Source: Dendrophyllia cribrosa (lineage: Eukaryota > Cnidaria > Anthozoa > Scleractinia > Dendrophylliidae). From it: a stretch of DNA of 64,000 bases. The stretch lies in the NCBI GenBank assembly GCA_024195265.1, contig JAJLRJ010000013.1, positions 5,754,112 through 5,818,111 on the forward strand, read 5' to 3'. The notes under the pieces are model-generated. The model was not told where the DNA came from. It worked only from the letters and a program-made list of their open reading frames with translations, and ran no database searches. Shown in pieces: positions 43,931-64,000 of this stretch; position 1 is the stretch's first letter; each line of letters starts with the position of its first letter. The translations under genes were made by a program, and so were the position numbers.

Positions 43931-45530
43931 GGAAGCCTGTTTTTTCACAGGGTACAGAGGAGCTCTATTTGATCGTACAAGACGTTATTTTCTTCGAATT
44001 GTCGCCGTCTTGAAAGTTAAACTGATTGCGTTACACAAAATATGTACCGCGGGCCAAATTACTAAGGGCGCAATTATCTTCGGAAAGCGAAGCTTTCCGA
44101 ACAAGGCACGAAGTGTCGAGAGAAAAGAAAGGAAAGGGAGGAAACTTGTACCACGTGACGAGTTCGATGTGAACCGCGTCATCTGGTGACGGAAGTGGCA
44201 ATGACCGGAAGTGCGGTGAGCCGTTACTAATTCAAAATTCAAAACATCAGCTGTGGAGGGAAAATCAAAAACATGGAAAATTCTTCTTTGAAAAGGTCTG
44301 CTCCTGCAAGAAAATCCGCCTAAGAAAAAAAAAAACAAATTATCGGGGAGGACAAAACATGCTTACGTTTCGAAATGGTATAAAGGAGTTATTGAAAATT
44401 TAACGCGTATTAGATTTCTTTTGGTGTTCAAAACGGAAGCAGTCGCCAGACTGTCGGCGAAATTGCCAACGGAGGTTTAAACAGCGAGCTGCACGCAGAA
44501 AAAAGCGTAGCGAATGTAAGCTAAAATTACAACCTTGACTGAGACAAACTTCAACTCTCTACAAGTTGAATAGCTTATTAAGCTGCAGCTCTCTCTGCTA
44601 TAAAGCTTGGATCCTGAAAATTAAAATCCTGCAAAGACAAACCTAAAATAGCTGGGTCCAACGTGACATTACGAATAGCAGGAAAGACATTCACGCCAAC
44701 AGATCATTTCAGATCCTGTCATGTCCGGTATTTCAGAGAGAAAAGTTAAAGAAATTTAAACGGCTTTCTTACATAAAAATCTACATGCCAATATTAGTGG
44801 CGAAAACAACACACCAACCGCCAGGCAAAAAGGGAGGCTAAAATGAGGTCAAAAACTACAACCGACAGACTTGACCTCTAGTCCGTTGCCGCCGGGGTCC
44901 GTTGCACGCAGTCTACACTAAAATCCTTCTTAACAAACGGCTAAATGTAGAAAACCCATTTTACACTAGAACAGTAGAATTTGTGAAGAATTTCAGCAGA
45001 CTTCTCAAGATTTACATCTTAAAATTCCGCGAAACTGCACACGGGCAATCGAATCATAACCTTCGATGCGATAACGACTGAAAAAACTTCCGATCATGCG
45101 CACAATACCTGATGGCGTCATTTCCGTCACCAGATGTTGCGGTGCACATTGAACGAAAGCGATGCTTTCAAACCGTAAATTTCGGTCTCCGCAAATGTAG
45201 GTTTACCGACTGTTTTGGGTGGATTTCTTCGATATTTCATTAGAATATAGAAATTACAGATCACGTACTTAAAATGAGGCGTTTTTATTGAATTTCGTCT
45301 GAGTTACAGGGATTTGAAAAAATATGCCCAAATCAGTTTCCTTCCTTTCCGTATTCTTTACTGTACACCGATTCGCAGCTTCCGAGCCCGTAGTAATTTG
45401 GCCCGCGGTACATATTTTGTGTAACGCAATCAGTTTAACTTTCAAGACGGCGACAATTCGAAGAAAATAACGTCTTGTACGATCAAATAGAGCTCCTCTG
45501 TACCCTGTGGTTTTTTGGAGGCTTTACCCA
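43931..45530. mobile_element. 1.6-kb inverted-repeat element with long ends
   Basis: Left 43945-44066 (CACAGGGTACAGAGGAGCTC, GACGTTATTTTCTTCGAATT, TACCGCGGGCCAAATTACT) is the near-exact inverse of 45400-45515. Further in, CATCTGGTGACGGAAGTG (about 44180) mirrors ATTTCCGTCACCAGATG (about 45120). The interior has no recognisable transposase. A 133-codon frame (43788-44189) overlapping the left end is not convincing as a gene. Confidence 0.9.
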
Positions 45531-45721
45531 TTTTCAAACCTACATGTAACCCTTAAAATACCCTTCCCCTTTTTTTTTCAATCCAAAATTTCAGACTAAA
45601 TTAATAAACCCAAAGCTCAAAATTATATACCTATGTAGCTTATATATGATGTGAGGGATTGTTACCCCCAACCGTTCGGGATGAATAGTTACAAATATAT
45701 GTCTGTTTTCATTTTACGCAG

Positions 45722-45931
45722 AATGGCCATTCCGTTTTGAGTTCATTGAGTGGTAATCGCCCATTCATCCTAGTTCTAAAAAGTGGTCACAACGTTGTCA
45801 GCGAAAGAGAAAATAACTTGATCAAGCTGAAGGTTGGCAGCGATGTTGTGGTGGAGATACGCGTAACAGGATACGTGACTGAAGTCGATTACTACAACAA
45901 TGCAAATAATCCATGTTCACGCTATTACTGA
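45722..45931 (+). CDS. possible terminal exon of an unassigned gene
   Basis: A good acceptor, TTTACGCAG|, opens a frame in phase 0. It encodes about 69 residues (NGHSVLSSLSGNRPF, LVLKSGHNVV, IKLKVGSDVVVEIRV, DYYNNANNPCSRYY) and ends in TGA, with AATAAA at 46082. The last two features favour a true 3' end. I recognise no domain. The nearest upstream coding sequence, the gene C-like pseudogene, could only end in phase 2, so the two do not join as seen. Confidence 0.45.
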   Translation, partial: NGHSVLSSLSGNRPFILVLKSGHNVVSERENNLIKLKVGSDVVVEIRVTGYVTEVDYYNNANNPCSRYY

Positions 45932-46081
45932 AGCAAGTTGAGAGTAAACAATTCGTTTCCCCTTAAGATGTATCAGTGTAATTCAAATTTGGTGAATGAA
46001 TGGCTTGTGAATGGATCTTGAATTTGCTGTTGCATTCATTCATTCGTTTGAGTGAGTCTGATATTGACGGGACAACGAGTC

Positions 46082-46087
46082 AATAAA
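46082..46087 (+). promoter_or_regulatory. possible poly(A) signal AATAAA
   Basis: AATAAA about 150 bp after the stop of the putative terminal exon at 45722-45931. Confidence 0.4.
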
Positions 46088-46345
46088 TTAAATGGTTAGC
46101 GATATTGTACTGGTTAAGTGTGTTATTTTATTCTTGAAGGGCTACAACAACCTGTGTTCCCCGAGAATAAAAAGTGTTATATACTGCTTGTTATATTTCA
46201 CCCTCGTACCCTCTATTTTACCCTCTTTTTGTAACATTTTATAAGACTCTGCAACTTGAAAAAAAAAAAATGCAAAAACCAGCATAGCAGGTCTAGTAGA
46301 AAGTATTGCAACATTATGGAGTTAACAGTTTTTATCCCAATGGCC

Positions 46346-46348
<3 letters not shown>

Positions 46349-46379
<31 letters not shown>
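46349..46379. repeat. (TA)n microsatellite, left of the Penelope palindrome
   Basis: About 15 TA units. A (TA)n also abuts the right arm. Confidence 0.97.
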
Positions 46380-46381
<2 letters not shown>

Positions 46382-46668
46382 CTTTCACAAGCACCAATAT
46401 AAAAAAGCGCAGTCTCCATGAATAAATATATACTATCACAAATAAAGACAAATGGTAAATTTTGTCAATACCTATATTTCGGCTGCATTCAACAGCCTTC
46501 ATCAGGGTAAAATGGTCGTTACAAAAGCATGCGCCATAATACTTTTAAAACTGTCGAATATAACAATTGCGAGCACGGACAAATCAAAAATCTAGACCAC
46601 GCGCTTAATCACGCGCGCGCAACAATAAACAATCCCGGACGTACGCACGCGCTAATAAACTAATATTG

Positions 46669-47240
46669 TTACGTGCGTCTGGAGCGCTTGTTTTGACCAA
46701 AGAAAAAATCATTGTCATTGAGACCATACGGGCTCAAAGTGTTCAGCTTATACGCCCATTGTCCCTCCTTTTCCCTCAATTCTCTCTCTCCATTCACCCT
46801 GTCTATTATCTGAATCCTCACATCCGTCAATCCGTTATGCCCCTCACTCCACAGATGCTTATAAAACAAGTCATCCTTCTCGCGATTTACTTGTTCAAGT
46901 TTTTGATGGCGTCTGATTCTCGACTTGTGGTTATTAAATCTAAGTCGAAACTTAGTCGTGGTAGATCCTACATATTGAAGTCCACAGATCTTGCATGTTA
47001 TCAGATACACCACATTACACGAATTACAATTAAGGCTATAATTAATGGAATATCTTTTACCAGTGGCAGTGGAAACAAAAAAATCTTTCACGTCCATGTA
47101 ACCACACACATCACATCTCCTCGACCCGCACTTGCTTACCCCTCGTTGTAAACGCTCTCTCGAGTTTCTGTTTAACTTTGCGTGGACCAGATAATCCGCC
47201 AAACTTTTAGGTTTTCTAAATGCTACCATGGGGATATTCC
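46669..47240 (-). pseudogene. Penelope-like GIY-YIG endonuclease end, left copy
   Basis: Reading leftward from the centre: IPMVAFRKPKSLADYLVHAK, a CGSRRCDVCG knuckle, NCNSCNVVYLITCKICGLQY and VGSTTTKFRLRFNNHKS (GIY-YIG-like, with conserved R, H and downstream E), ending RSRRT and TAA. It is only the C-terminal ~190 residues of a Penelope polyprotein, whose RT is absent. The open frame extends 5' through the palindrome centre into antisense of the other arm, which is not natural protein. Confidence 0.9.
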
Positions 47241-47249
47241 TAATGGTAG

Positions 47250-47823
47250 GAGGAATATCCCCATGGTAGCATTTAGAAAACCTAAAAGTTTGGCGGATTA
47301 TCTGGTCCACGCAAAGTTAAACAGAAACTCGAGAGAGCGTTTACAACGAGGGGTAAGCAAGTGCAGGTCGAGGAGATGTGATGTGTGTGGTTACATGGAC
47401 GTGAAAGATTTTTTTGTTTCCACTGCCACTGGTAAAAGATATTCCATTAATTATAGCCTTAATTGTAATTCGTGTAATGTGGTGTATCTGATAACATGCA
47501 AGATCTGTGGACTTCAATATGTAGGATCTACCACGACTAAGTTTCGACTTAGATTTAATAACCACAAGTCGAGAATCAGACGCCATCAAAAACTTGAACA
47601 AGTAAATCGCGAGAAGGATGACTTGTTTTATAAGCATCTGTGGAGTGAGGGGCATAACGGATTGACGGATGTGAGGATTCAGATAATAGACAGGGTGAAT
47701 GGAGAGAGAGAATTGAGGGAAAAGGAGGGACAATGGGCGTATAAGCTGAACACTTTGAGCCCGTATGGTCTCAATGACAATGATTTTTTCTTTGGTCAAA
47801 ACAAGCGCTCCAGACGCACGTAA
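47250..47823 (+). pseudogene. Penelope-like GIY-YIG endonuclease end, right copy
   Basis: Same protein as the left copy, reading rightward, uninterrupted to TAA at 47821-47823. The knuckle begins CRSRRC instead of CGSRRC. It keeps cysteine pairs (C-x4-C-x2-C and C-x2-C-x7-C-x2-C) and the VVYLITC / QYVGSTT GIY-YIG core. It lacks the RT, so it cannot be autonomous. Confidence 0.9.
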
Positions 47824-48057
47824 CAATATTAGTTTATTAGCGCGTGCGTACGTCCGGGATTGTTTATTGTTGCGCGCGCGTGATTAAGCGCGTGGTCTAG
47901 ATTTTTGATTTGTCCGTGCTCGCAATTGTTATATTCGACAGTTTTAAAAGTATTATGGCGCGTGCTTTTGTAACGACCATTTTACCCTGATGAAGGCTGT
48001 TGAATGCAGCCGAAATATAGGTATTGACAAAATTTACAATTTGTCTTCATTTGTGAT

Positions 48058-48058
48058 A

Positions 48059-48144
<86 letters not shown>

Positions 48145-48145
48145 T
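48058..48145. repeat. (TA)n followed by (GATA)n microsatellite
   Basis: About 17 TA units, then about 13 GATA units, adjoining the right arm of the Penelope palindrome. Confidence 0.97.
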
Positions 48146-49479
48146 GGCCAAGCCTAACAGCGTCGCTCTCTAAACAAACTTAACTAAGGTGAAAGGTCGG
48201 AAGCACAAGAATTAAGATTGACGATCGGGCTATTTTTGAATTTTAACAATTCTCAAAAATAGTATTACGCGACCGTCTGCAGAGTACATTTAGACCGTAC
48301 AAAAGTTCACAAAAACAACTTTTTCTTTGTCTGGAATAGCTATAGTACGACTACGTTACAAATAAAATACAGTTGTTGCTTGTCAAAATTTGCCCGAGAA
48401 ACTGATTTGGAAATCAAAATTGCAAAAAGTACACAAACATATTTGCAAAAGGCGACGCGAGTGAAGTTAGAACTATATAAAATTCAAGTCTTGTTTTGTT
48501 TTCATAAAATTGCTTTTCAACCTAATGATGTAATGAATGAAGAAAGACATAAAAATTAAATGGACAACACAATCTTCTTTCGAAAAATTTTATTGAAATA
48601 ATCTCCATAAGTTTCTGTTTAAACGCAAAACGCGAACCATTAATAGCGCATCGAGGCCGAGCTAGTTGTCTTCGATGAAAGAAATCATGAAACGACTGAA
48701 TTTAAGCACGTTTTATATAACCTAATAATTCAAAATTGAAACCTTTTAAATGCCTTGCGGCAAGCCAAAATTGCACAATATAGAACAGTAAAGTAATGAT
48801 ATTAAGCTTAACTAAGGTGAAAAGGTCGTAAGCACAAGTATTAAACGCAAAAGAGTTTAGCTGTAAACAAATGCTTCGACAATGTACTAGCTTCAATTAA
48901 AGACGAAATCAGGTTTTAAAATAAGCACTTAGCTATATTCCTCCATAAACGCGTGACTTGCAGAGTTACGCAGCCTCAAATGCGGTCTTGACCACTGTTT
49001 GAGAAATGTGACGCCTGTCTTGAGTAGCAAACCGCGGATAAATGCCGGGAAAAACAACTTTGCAAATGGTTTTCTTGGCTAAACTCAACGGCTAACCAAA
49101 CTCAACAAGAGTGTTGAGCGTTCAGCTGACGTGACATTCGGCTGTGTACCCGCGCGAAAAACAAAGCCTCGCTTGTGGAGTCATTTGCGCATGTTTTGCG
49201 ACGTCATACGCGCCCGCCAGCTAGCCTTGCGCGACGCTCACACATGTAACAGACGCCGCCCGCGAAACATTCTGCTGACCATGACCATGAAAAATGACGG
49301 GCATGGGTTCTATGAGTATGGGGCTTCGCGCGGGCCTTCGGCCCGCAGAGCTCCGCTATTACCCAACAGACTCAAAAGTTAAAACCGAGTTACAAGTACT
49401 AGTTAAAAATAAGCATATTAAAGTACTCGGTAGGATCAAAAGTATTTATCAGTAGCTTTCGTTAGATTTGACGCACTTT
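48146..49479. other. no gene recognised
   Basis: TAACTAAGGTGAAAGGTCGG at 48182 recurs as TAACTAAGGTGAAAAGGTCG at 48808. The GCGCGGGCCTTCGGCCCGC hairpin at 49327-49345 is the only GC-rich structure. Confidence 0.45.
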
Positions 49480-50064
49480 AGGGTTTCATTCACACACTGT
49501 CCACAGACTTAAAAGTTAAAATTACTTTTAAAAGTACAATAAACAGCACCACAGGAAGGTGCTGTTCAATGGCTTTCATTTGAATGGTCACATATACAAA
49601 CTCAAACGTTAGAACCACCTTGTACAGCATGATAAACAACATCACAGGGAGGTACTGCTCAACAGCTTTCATTTTCACTTAAGAATTTGATCCACAGAGA
49701 GAAACGTTAGAACCACCCTGAACAGCATAATAAACAGAAAACAGCACCACAGGAAAGTGCTGCTCAGTGAGTGAGTGACTTTCATTTGAAAGGTCACACT
49801 TTAGGATTTCATCCACAGACTCAAACGTTGGAACCACCTTGTACAGCATAATAAACAGCACCACAGAAATTAAAAGTACTACTCACTAACTCTCATTTGA
49901 ATGGTAACACTTAAGAACTTGATCCACAGAGAGAAACGTTAGAGTCACATTGAATAGCATAATAAACAGTACCACAGGAAGATGCTGCTCAGTAGTTTTC
50001 ATTTGAATGATCACACTACAGGATTTCATCCACAGAGTAAAACGTTAGAACCACCTTGTACAGA
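49480..50064 (-). repeat. ~108-bp tandem array, about five and a half copies
   Basis: The core TTTCATTTGAATGGTCACAC occurs near 49573, 49669, 49779, 49890 and 49998 (spacing 96-111 bp). Each is flanked by GGATTTCATCCACAGA, ACGTTAGAACCACCTTG and CAGCATAATAAACAGCACCA. It is the inverse of the array at 1020-1305. Open frames inside are repeat translations. Confidence 0.93.
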
Positions 50065-51934
50065 CACTCGAGGATTTCATTTCCACCCGTCCTTTTTTAT
50101 CACAAGCCTACCCGGAACTATGAGACTGATATTAATAATTATTAATGATTCAAAATGTGAAATTTTGCTGTTCCAAAGATGCATACTGGCTGGAGCAATA
50201 AGATTCCTTCGAAGACTGCGAAATAAATTCATAAGTGTGCTTAACCCTACTCGACCAGGCTTTTTTTGGGTCTTCTGGGACCGGAAGTGGGGGCTGACCA
50301 ATTACGGCTCAGCTATCTCCAAAACATTAGCGTCAAAATTCAGCAGAAGCATTACTTAAAATAGTTTAAACGAAAAGAAGAACTTCATCTTCAAATTTTA
50401 ACAGTTTTGTTACTTGTGTTTAGTTTTAAATTGTGAAGTATTCACCAACATTTCGATTGCTGTGACATCAGGATACTTCTTGTCTGGTTCATTTCCTTGC
50501 GTCAATCTGCCAAAATCGTTACAAGCAGTTGTGCTCATAAAGTACTTAATGTATTGACCAAGGAACGAAAATTCATAATGGTGGATTATTCAAGTCGTGA
50601 TTACAAAGCGCAAAATTTTTAGAGCAATTAGAAGAGGTAAATGTAAATTTTGTTTCGCCAATGAGTGTTTTTGACTGCAGTAAGCTATTTATTCCAAGGC
50701 AAAAAATAGCTGAAAAGGGTCAATTTTGATCGTTGTGTAGTGGTTAAAGCTATTCGTACTTTGTTGAGATAGCTAGTACATTGTACATAATGAAATTTAA
50801 CCATGTTTTCACCACAGCAAGAAATTTCCAAAGACAAGGCATATTGAACTTATTGTTTATTGTACATCCCTTAAGTTACAGCTAAGTTATCAGAATAAAA
50901 ACAATTTCCAGGAAATATTATGTTGGTGTAAAATTTAGTCAAGTTAAACAAAAGGATACTGTACCATAAGCAAACATGACGTTATGAGCGCTCAGGTCCT
51001 TTCACACTTTCTCTACAGTATAACTACGAAAGGATAAATTTATGTACATGTGTAACTGTGGCTTGATCTTAACTTACTTAATTAAATGTCTCGGAAAAAA
51101 TGTTTTTGATGCATTTAATGATCGCTTAAACACTAAAATAACCCTATTTGGCCTGGAAGGAGGCACTTTTATGCTGAATTTGAACATTATAACTTTTTTT
51201 CAATAATAAATCAAACACTACAAACTTCATGCCGTATGACACTTCGTTTTTCAGGTCATTTGACGTTTCCATAGCAACACAATTTTAATGGCCATGTTTT
51301 CGTCGTAATTTTGACTTCATTTGCGCACAACATTTTGGTGTTTCCTTTGTTCGTGTTTATAGTCGATACGATTTTTCTGGTCTTTGACAGTTGTCATGTT
51401 GCCAAACGAATTAGTACGTGTGTAGCCACACGGATGGCACTGGAAACGAAGTTGGCATGCGCAGTGAACGTTAGTTACAAATTTCTCGCTAATATTGGAC
51501 AATTTTGCCCTCAGTGTGCGGAAAAGCTGCAAAGCTGTATCACACACCAATAGTGGTCAACTCATTTTAGGTGTCGAATACACACAGTTGTCCACAACTA
51601 TCTCTCTAGTATCTCTAGACCCTAAGACCAATGTGTTTGGTAAAACATAGCATAGGATAATGTGAAATGGGGGAACTGGATGACGTAATGCGTTTAATCT
51701 GTTGTGAACTTTTATTCAGGCGTAGGGAACCCACACTCTTCCATTGGAATATCTGCCAGTTTTACCATTTGGATCCCTTATGATCACTCTAAGATTTTTG
51801 TCGTTTCACAGAGCAGTAAACGAATTGATGAGTAAACAAGTTTGAATTATTACGTCTCCCAGTTCTCAATACGTATTCGTGTCACGCCAAGACATATATT
51901 TTTTAATTTATCTTTTTTCGAAACAAAATTTGGT
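50065..51934. other. no gene recognised
   Basis: 50240-50300 (CTTAACCCTACTCGACCAGG...) resembles the end of the element at 60839-61422. A CGTTTCCATAGCAACA motif at about 51262 is shared with about 61007. An 80-codon frame (51311-51553) lacks any domain. Confidence 0.4.
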
Positions 51935-52454
51935 TAAAGTGCACATGAAGTGAAATTTCACTACGTTTTGTTTTAGGGTGTCATGCTGTTTAAATCACCT
52001 GTATTTCATTTTCAATCGTCTTGCGCGAAGAGGATCCACTATTTTTAGCAGTTTGAAAACTCCCGCCGGGGCCTCAAATTTGCGACATCTTCAGCGCGGC
52101 CAAAAAGGTATTTGTGACGTCAGTCGTGTGTTTGATCATATCAAAACATGGCGGAGAAGGGGACGATCACGGGGCTAAAATACGAATTGCTTTCAGCCAT
52201 ATTTAATCGAAATAATCCTTTCACAAGTTGCTAAAACTACACTGTAAAACGAGTGACGCGATCAGTTGAAAACACACTAATGACGTCAATAGAACCCAGG
52301 TCCTTGCCTAATATGCCCAACATGCGTCGCTTGTTAAAATATGTTCCCGCCACTTCAAGTGGATTATTTTTCCATCAACATAATTCTTAAAAAACCTATT
52401 TTCAGATTACCGAGAAAAAAAATGGTGGTGAAATTTCACTTCAGGTGCACTTTT
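51935..52454. mobile_element. ~520-bp MITE (AAAGTGCACATGAAGTGAAA ends)
   Basis: AAAGTGCACATGAAGTGAAA with TTTCAC at the left mirrors GTGAAATTTCACTTCAGGTG with CACTTTT at the right. The interior has TGACGTCAG, AACATGGCGGAGAA and TGACGTCAAT, so it also carries the GGCGG/CRE-like motif pair. Confidence 0.92.
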
Positions 52455-53035
52455 ATGCCCCCAAGCTCGAGGGCTTGCTCTACATTGTAAGTGTAAATGA
52501 TAGAAAATACTGGGAACTATAGAGAGCCACCTTTAAACACAAATAGTACAGTATCAAGTGACCTGTTTATCAACATAACTTTTTCCACTGATTCAGGACA
52601 GATTCATATAAGAAAAAACCCTACAAGTACATTAATGTTTTAATCTACATCCATCATATGCCATCTCAGCGCCCATTTTCAGGTCTTAACGCCATCAGCT
52701 TTTGATAAATCACTCCAAAGTGTAATCGTTTTCAGATGGTATGGCCATGCTTAACATGCTTGATATTTCAAATATTTTCGAGATTTCGTGAAACTGGGTA
52801 CTTAGTAGTTTTTAAGCAACTGTCTATAGCACAGCAGAGGAGTTGATTGACTACACCAAAACTTCACTTTTTTTCGTCCAGACTATCAATTACACCTATC
52901 AATTACAACTTACACCAAAACTTCACTTTTTCTTTTTAATATCCAGGCTATCAATTATAATAACTTTAATTAGCATGGATAAAGGTGTAGGTTCAGGTTC
53001 CCGAGGCTTTGTGCGTTACATACCACTTGACGAGG
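52455..53035. other. 3' flank of gene D
   Basis: ACACCAAAACTTCACTTTTT recurs at about 52852 and 52912 as a short duplication. Nothing else recognised. It would hold the 3' UTR of the - strand gene. Confidence 0.4.

Positions 53036-64000
<10,965 letters not shown>

Larger units (their letters stand above)
46427..48066. mobile_element. 1.64-kb palindrome of two head-to-head Penelope-like 3' ends
   Basis: Arms 46427-47241 and 47250-48066 are near-identical reverse complements around ATGGTAGG-type spacer bases. Each arm holds, from centre outward, a conserved pre-endonuclease segment, a GIY-YIG endonuclease, a stop codon, and a shared 3' UTR ending in TGAATGCAGCCGAAATATAG and TTGTGATAGTATAT. Differences are few (for example G/R at one codon of each copy). 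No reverse transcriptase remains. (TA)n tracts flank both ends. Penelope-like elements often insert as partial, inverted or tandem copies, but the symmetry and low divergence here are striking. Confidence 0.93.

Noticed and set aside
43788..44189. 133-codon frame at the left end of the 1.6-kb element
   Set aside because: It overlaps the terminal inverted repeat and shows no domain; the mirrored end has no matching open frame.
41968..45721. Joining the gene C-like fragment to the terminal exon at 45722 as one gene
   Set aside because: The only plausible donor leaves phase 2 while the exon needs phase 0, and the fragment already holds a stop.
46669..47310. Two independent host GIY-YIG genes
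   Set aside because: They are mirror images including UTRs, lack introns and match the Penelope C-terminal organisation.
49480..50064. CRISPR-like array
   Set aside because: Direct repeats are ~108 bp with no short unique spacers, in animal DNA.

Overview
This is intron-rich, AT-rich, repeat-laden animal nuclear DNA. There is no bacterial gene layout: genes are split by GT-AG introns, almost all of them phase 1 between extracellular modules. The protein modules (ZP, Sushi, Ca-binding EGF, LamG-type jelly roll, P-type trefoil, F5/8 type C) together with Penelope-like and L1/Tx1-like retroelements and many short inverted-repeat transposons point to a cnidarian, most likely a stony coral or relative. 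That assignment is inference from module style, not a database match.

Four split genes can be modelled by hand with consistent splice phases. (A) + strand, 2064-14613, nine exons, 611 aa: signal peptide, jelly-roll-like domain, Sushi, EGF, ZP domain, tetrabasic cleavage site, transmembrane helix and short tail. (B) + strand, 28401-35654, four exons, 321 aa: signal peptide, beta-trefoil-like domain and two trefoil-like cysteine modules. (C) - strand, 18725-26541, five exons, 932 aa: signal peptide, helical region, long hydrophobic hairpin, basic/RTX-like region and C-terminal LamG domain. (D) - strand, 53036 to beyond the right edge, three exons seen: coiled coil followed by an F5/8 type C domain. 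A broken paralogous piece of gene C lies at 41540-41967 and an unassigned terminal exon at 45722-45931.

The rest is mostly mobile DNA. There is a decayed L1/Tx1-like LINE (2560-4640) in intron 1 of gene A, a LINE 3' fragment (42905-43380), a 1.6-kb near-perfect palindrome made of two head-to-head Penelope GIY-YIG ends (46427-48066), and a 2.96-kb terminal-inverted-repeat unit (57604-60560) whose only recognisable cargo is a decayed NHL-like gene. There are also at least a dozen small inverted-repeat elements. One family, seven copies here, carries a conserved AAGATGGCGGC plus TGACGTCA block and ends in TTAACCCTCGGACGTAC. A ~105-110 bp tandem/dispersed repeat recurs at 1020-1305, 18540-18712, 28742-28948 and 49480-50064.

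The modelled genes A, B and C encode secreted or surface proteins built from adhesion or lectin-like modules, compatible with roles in matrix, mucus or defence. Nothing in the sequence shows that they act together. Exon borders were found by eye from splice consensus and phase, so individual borders may be off even where the gene call is sound.
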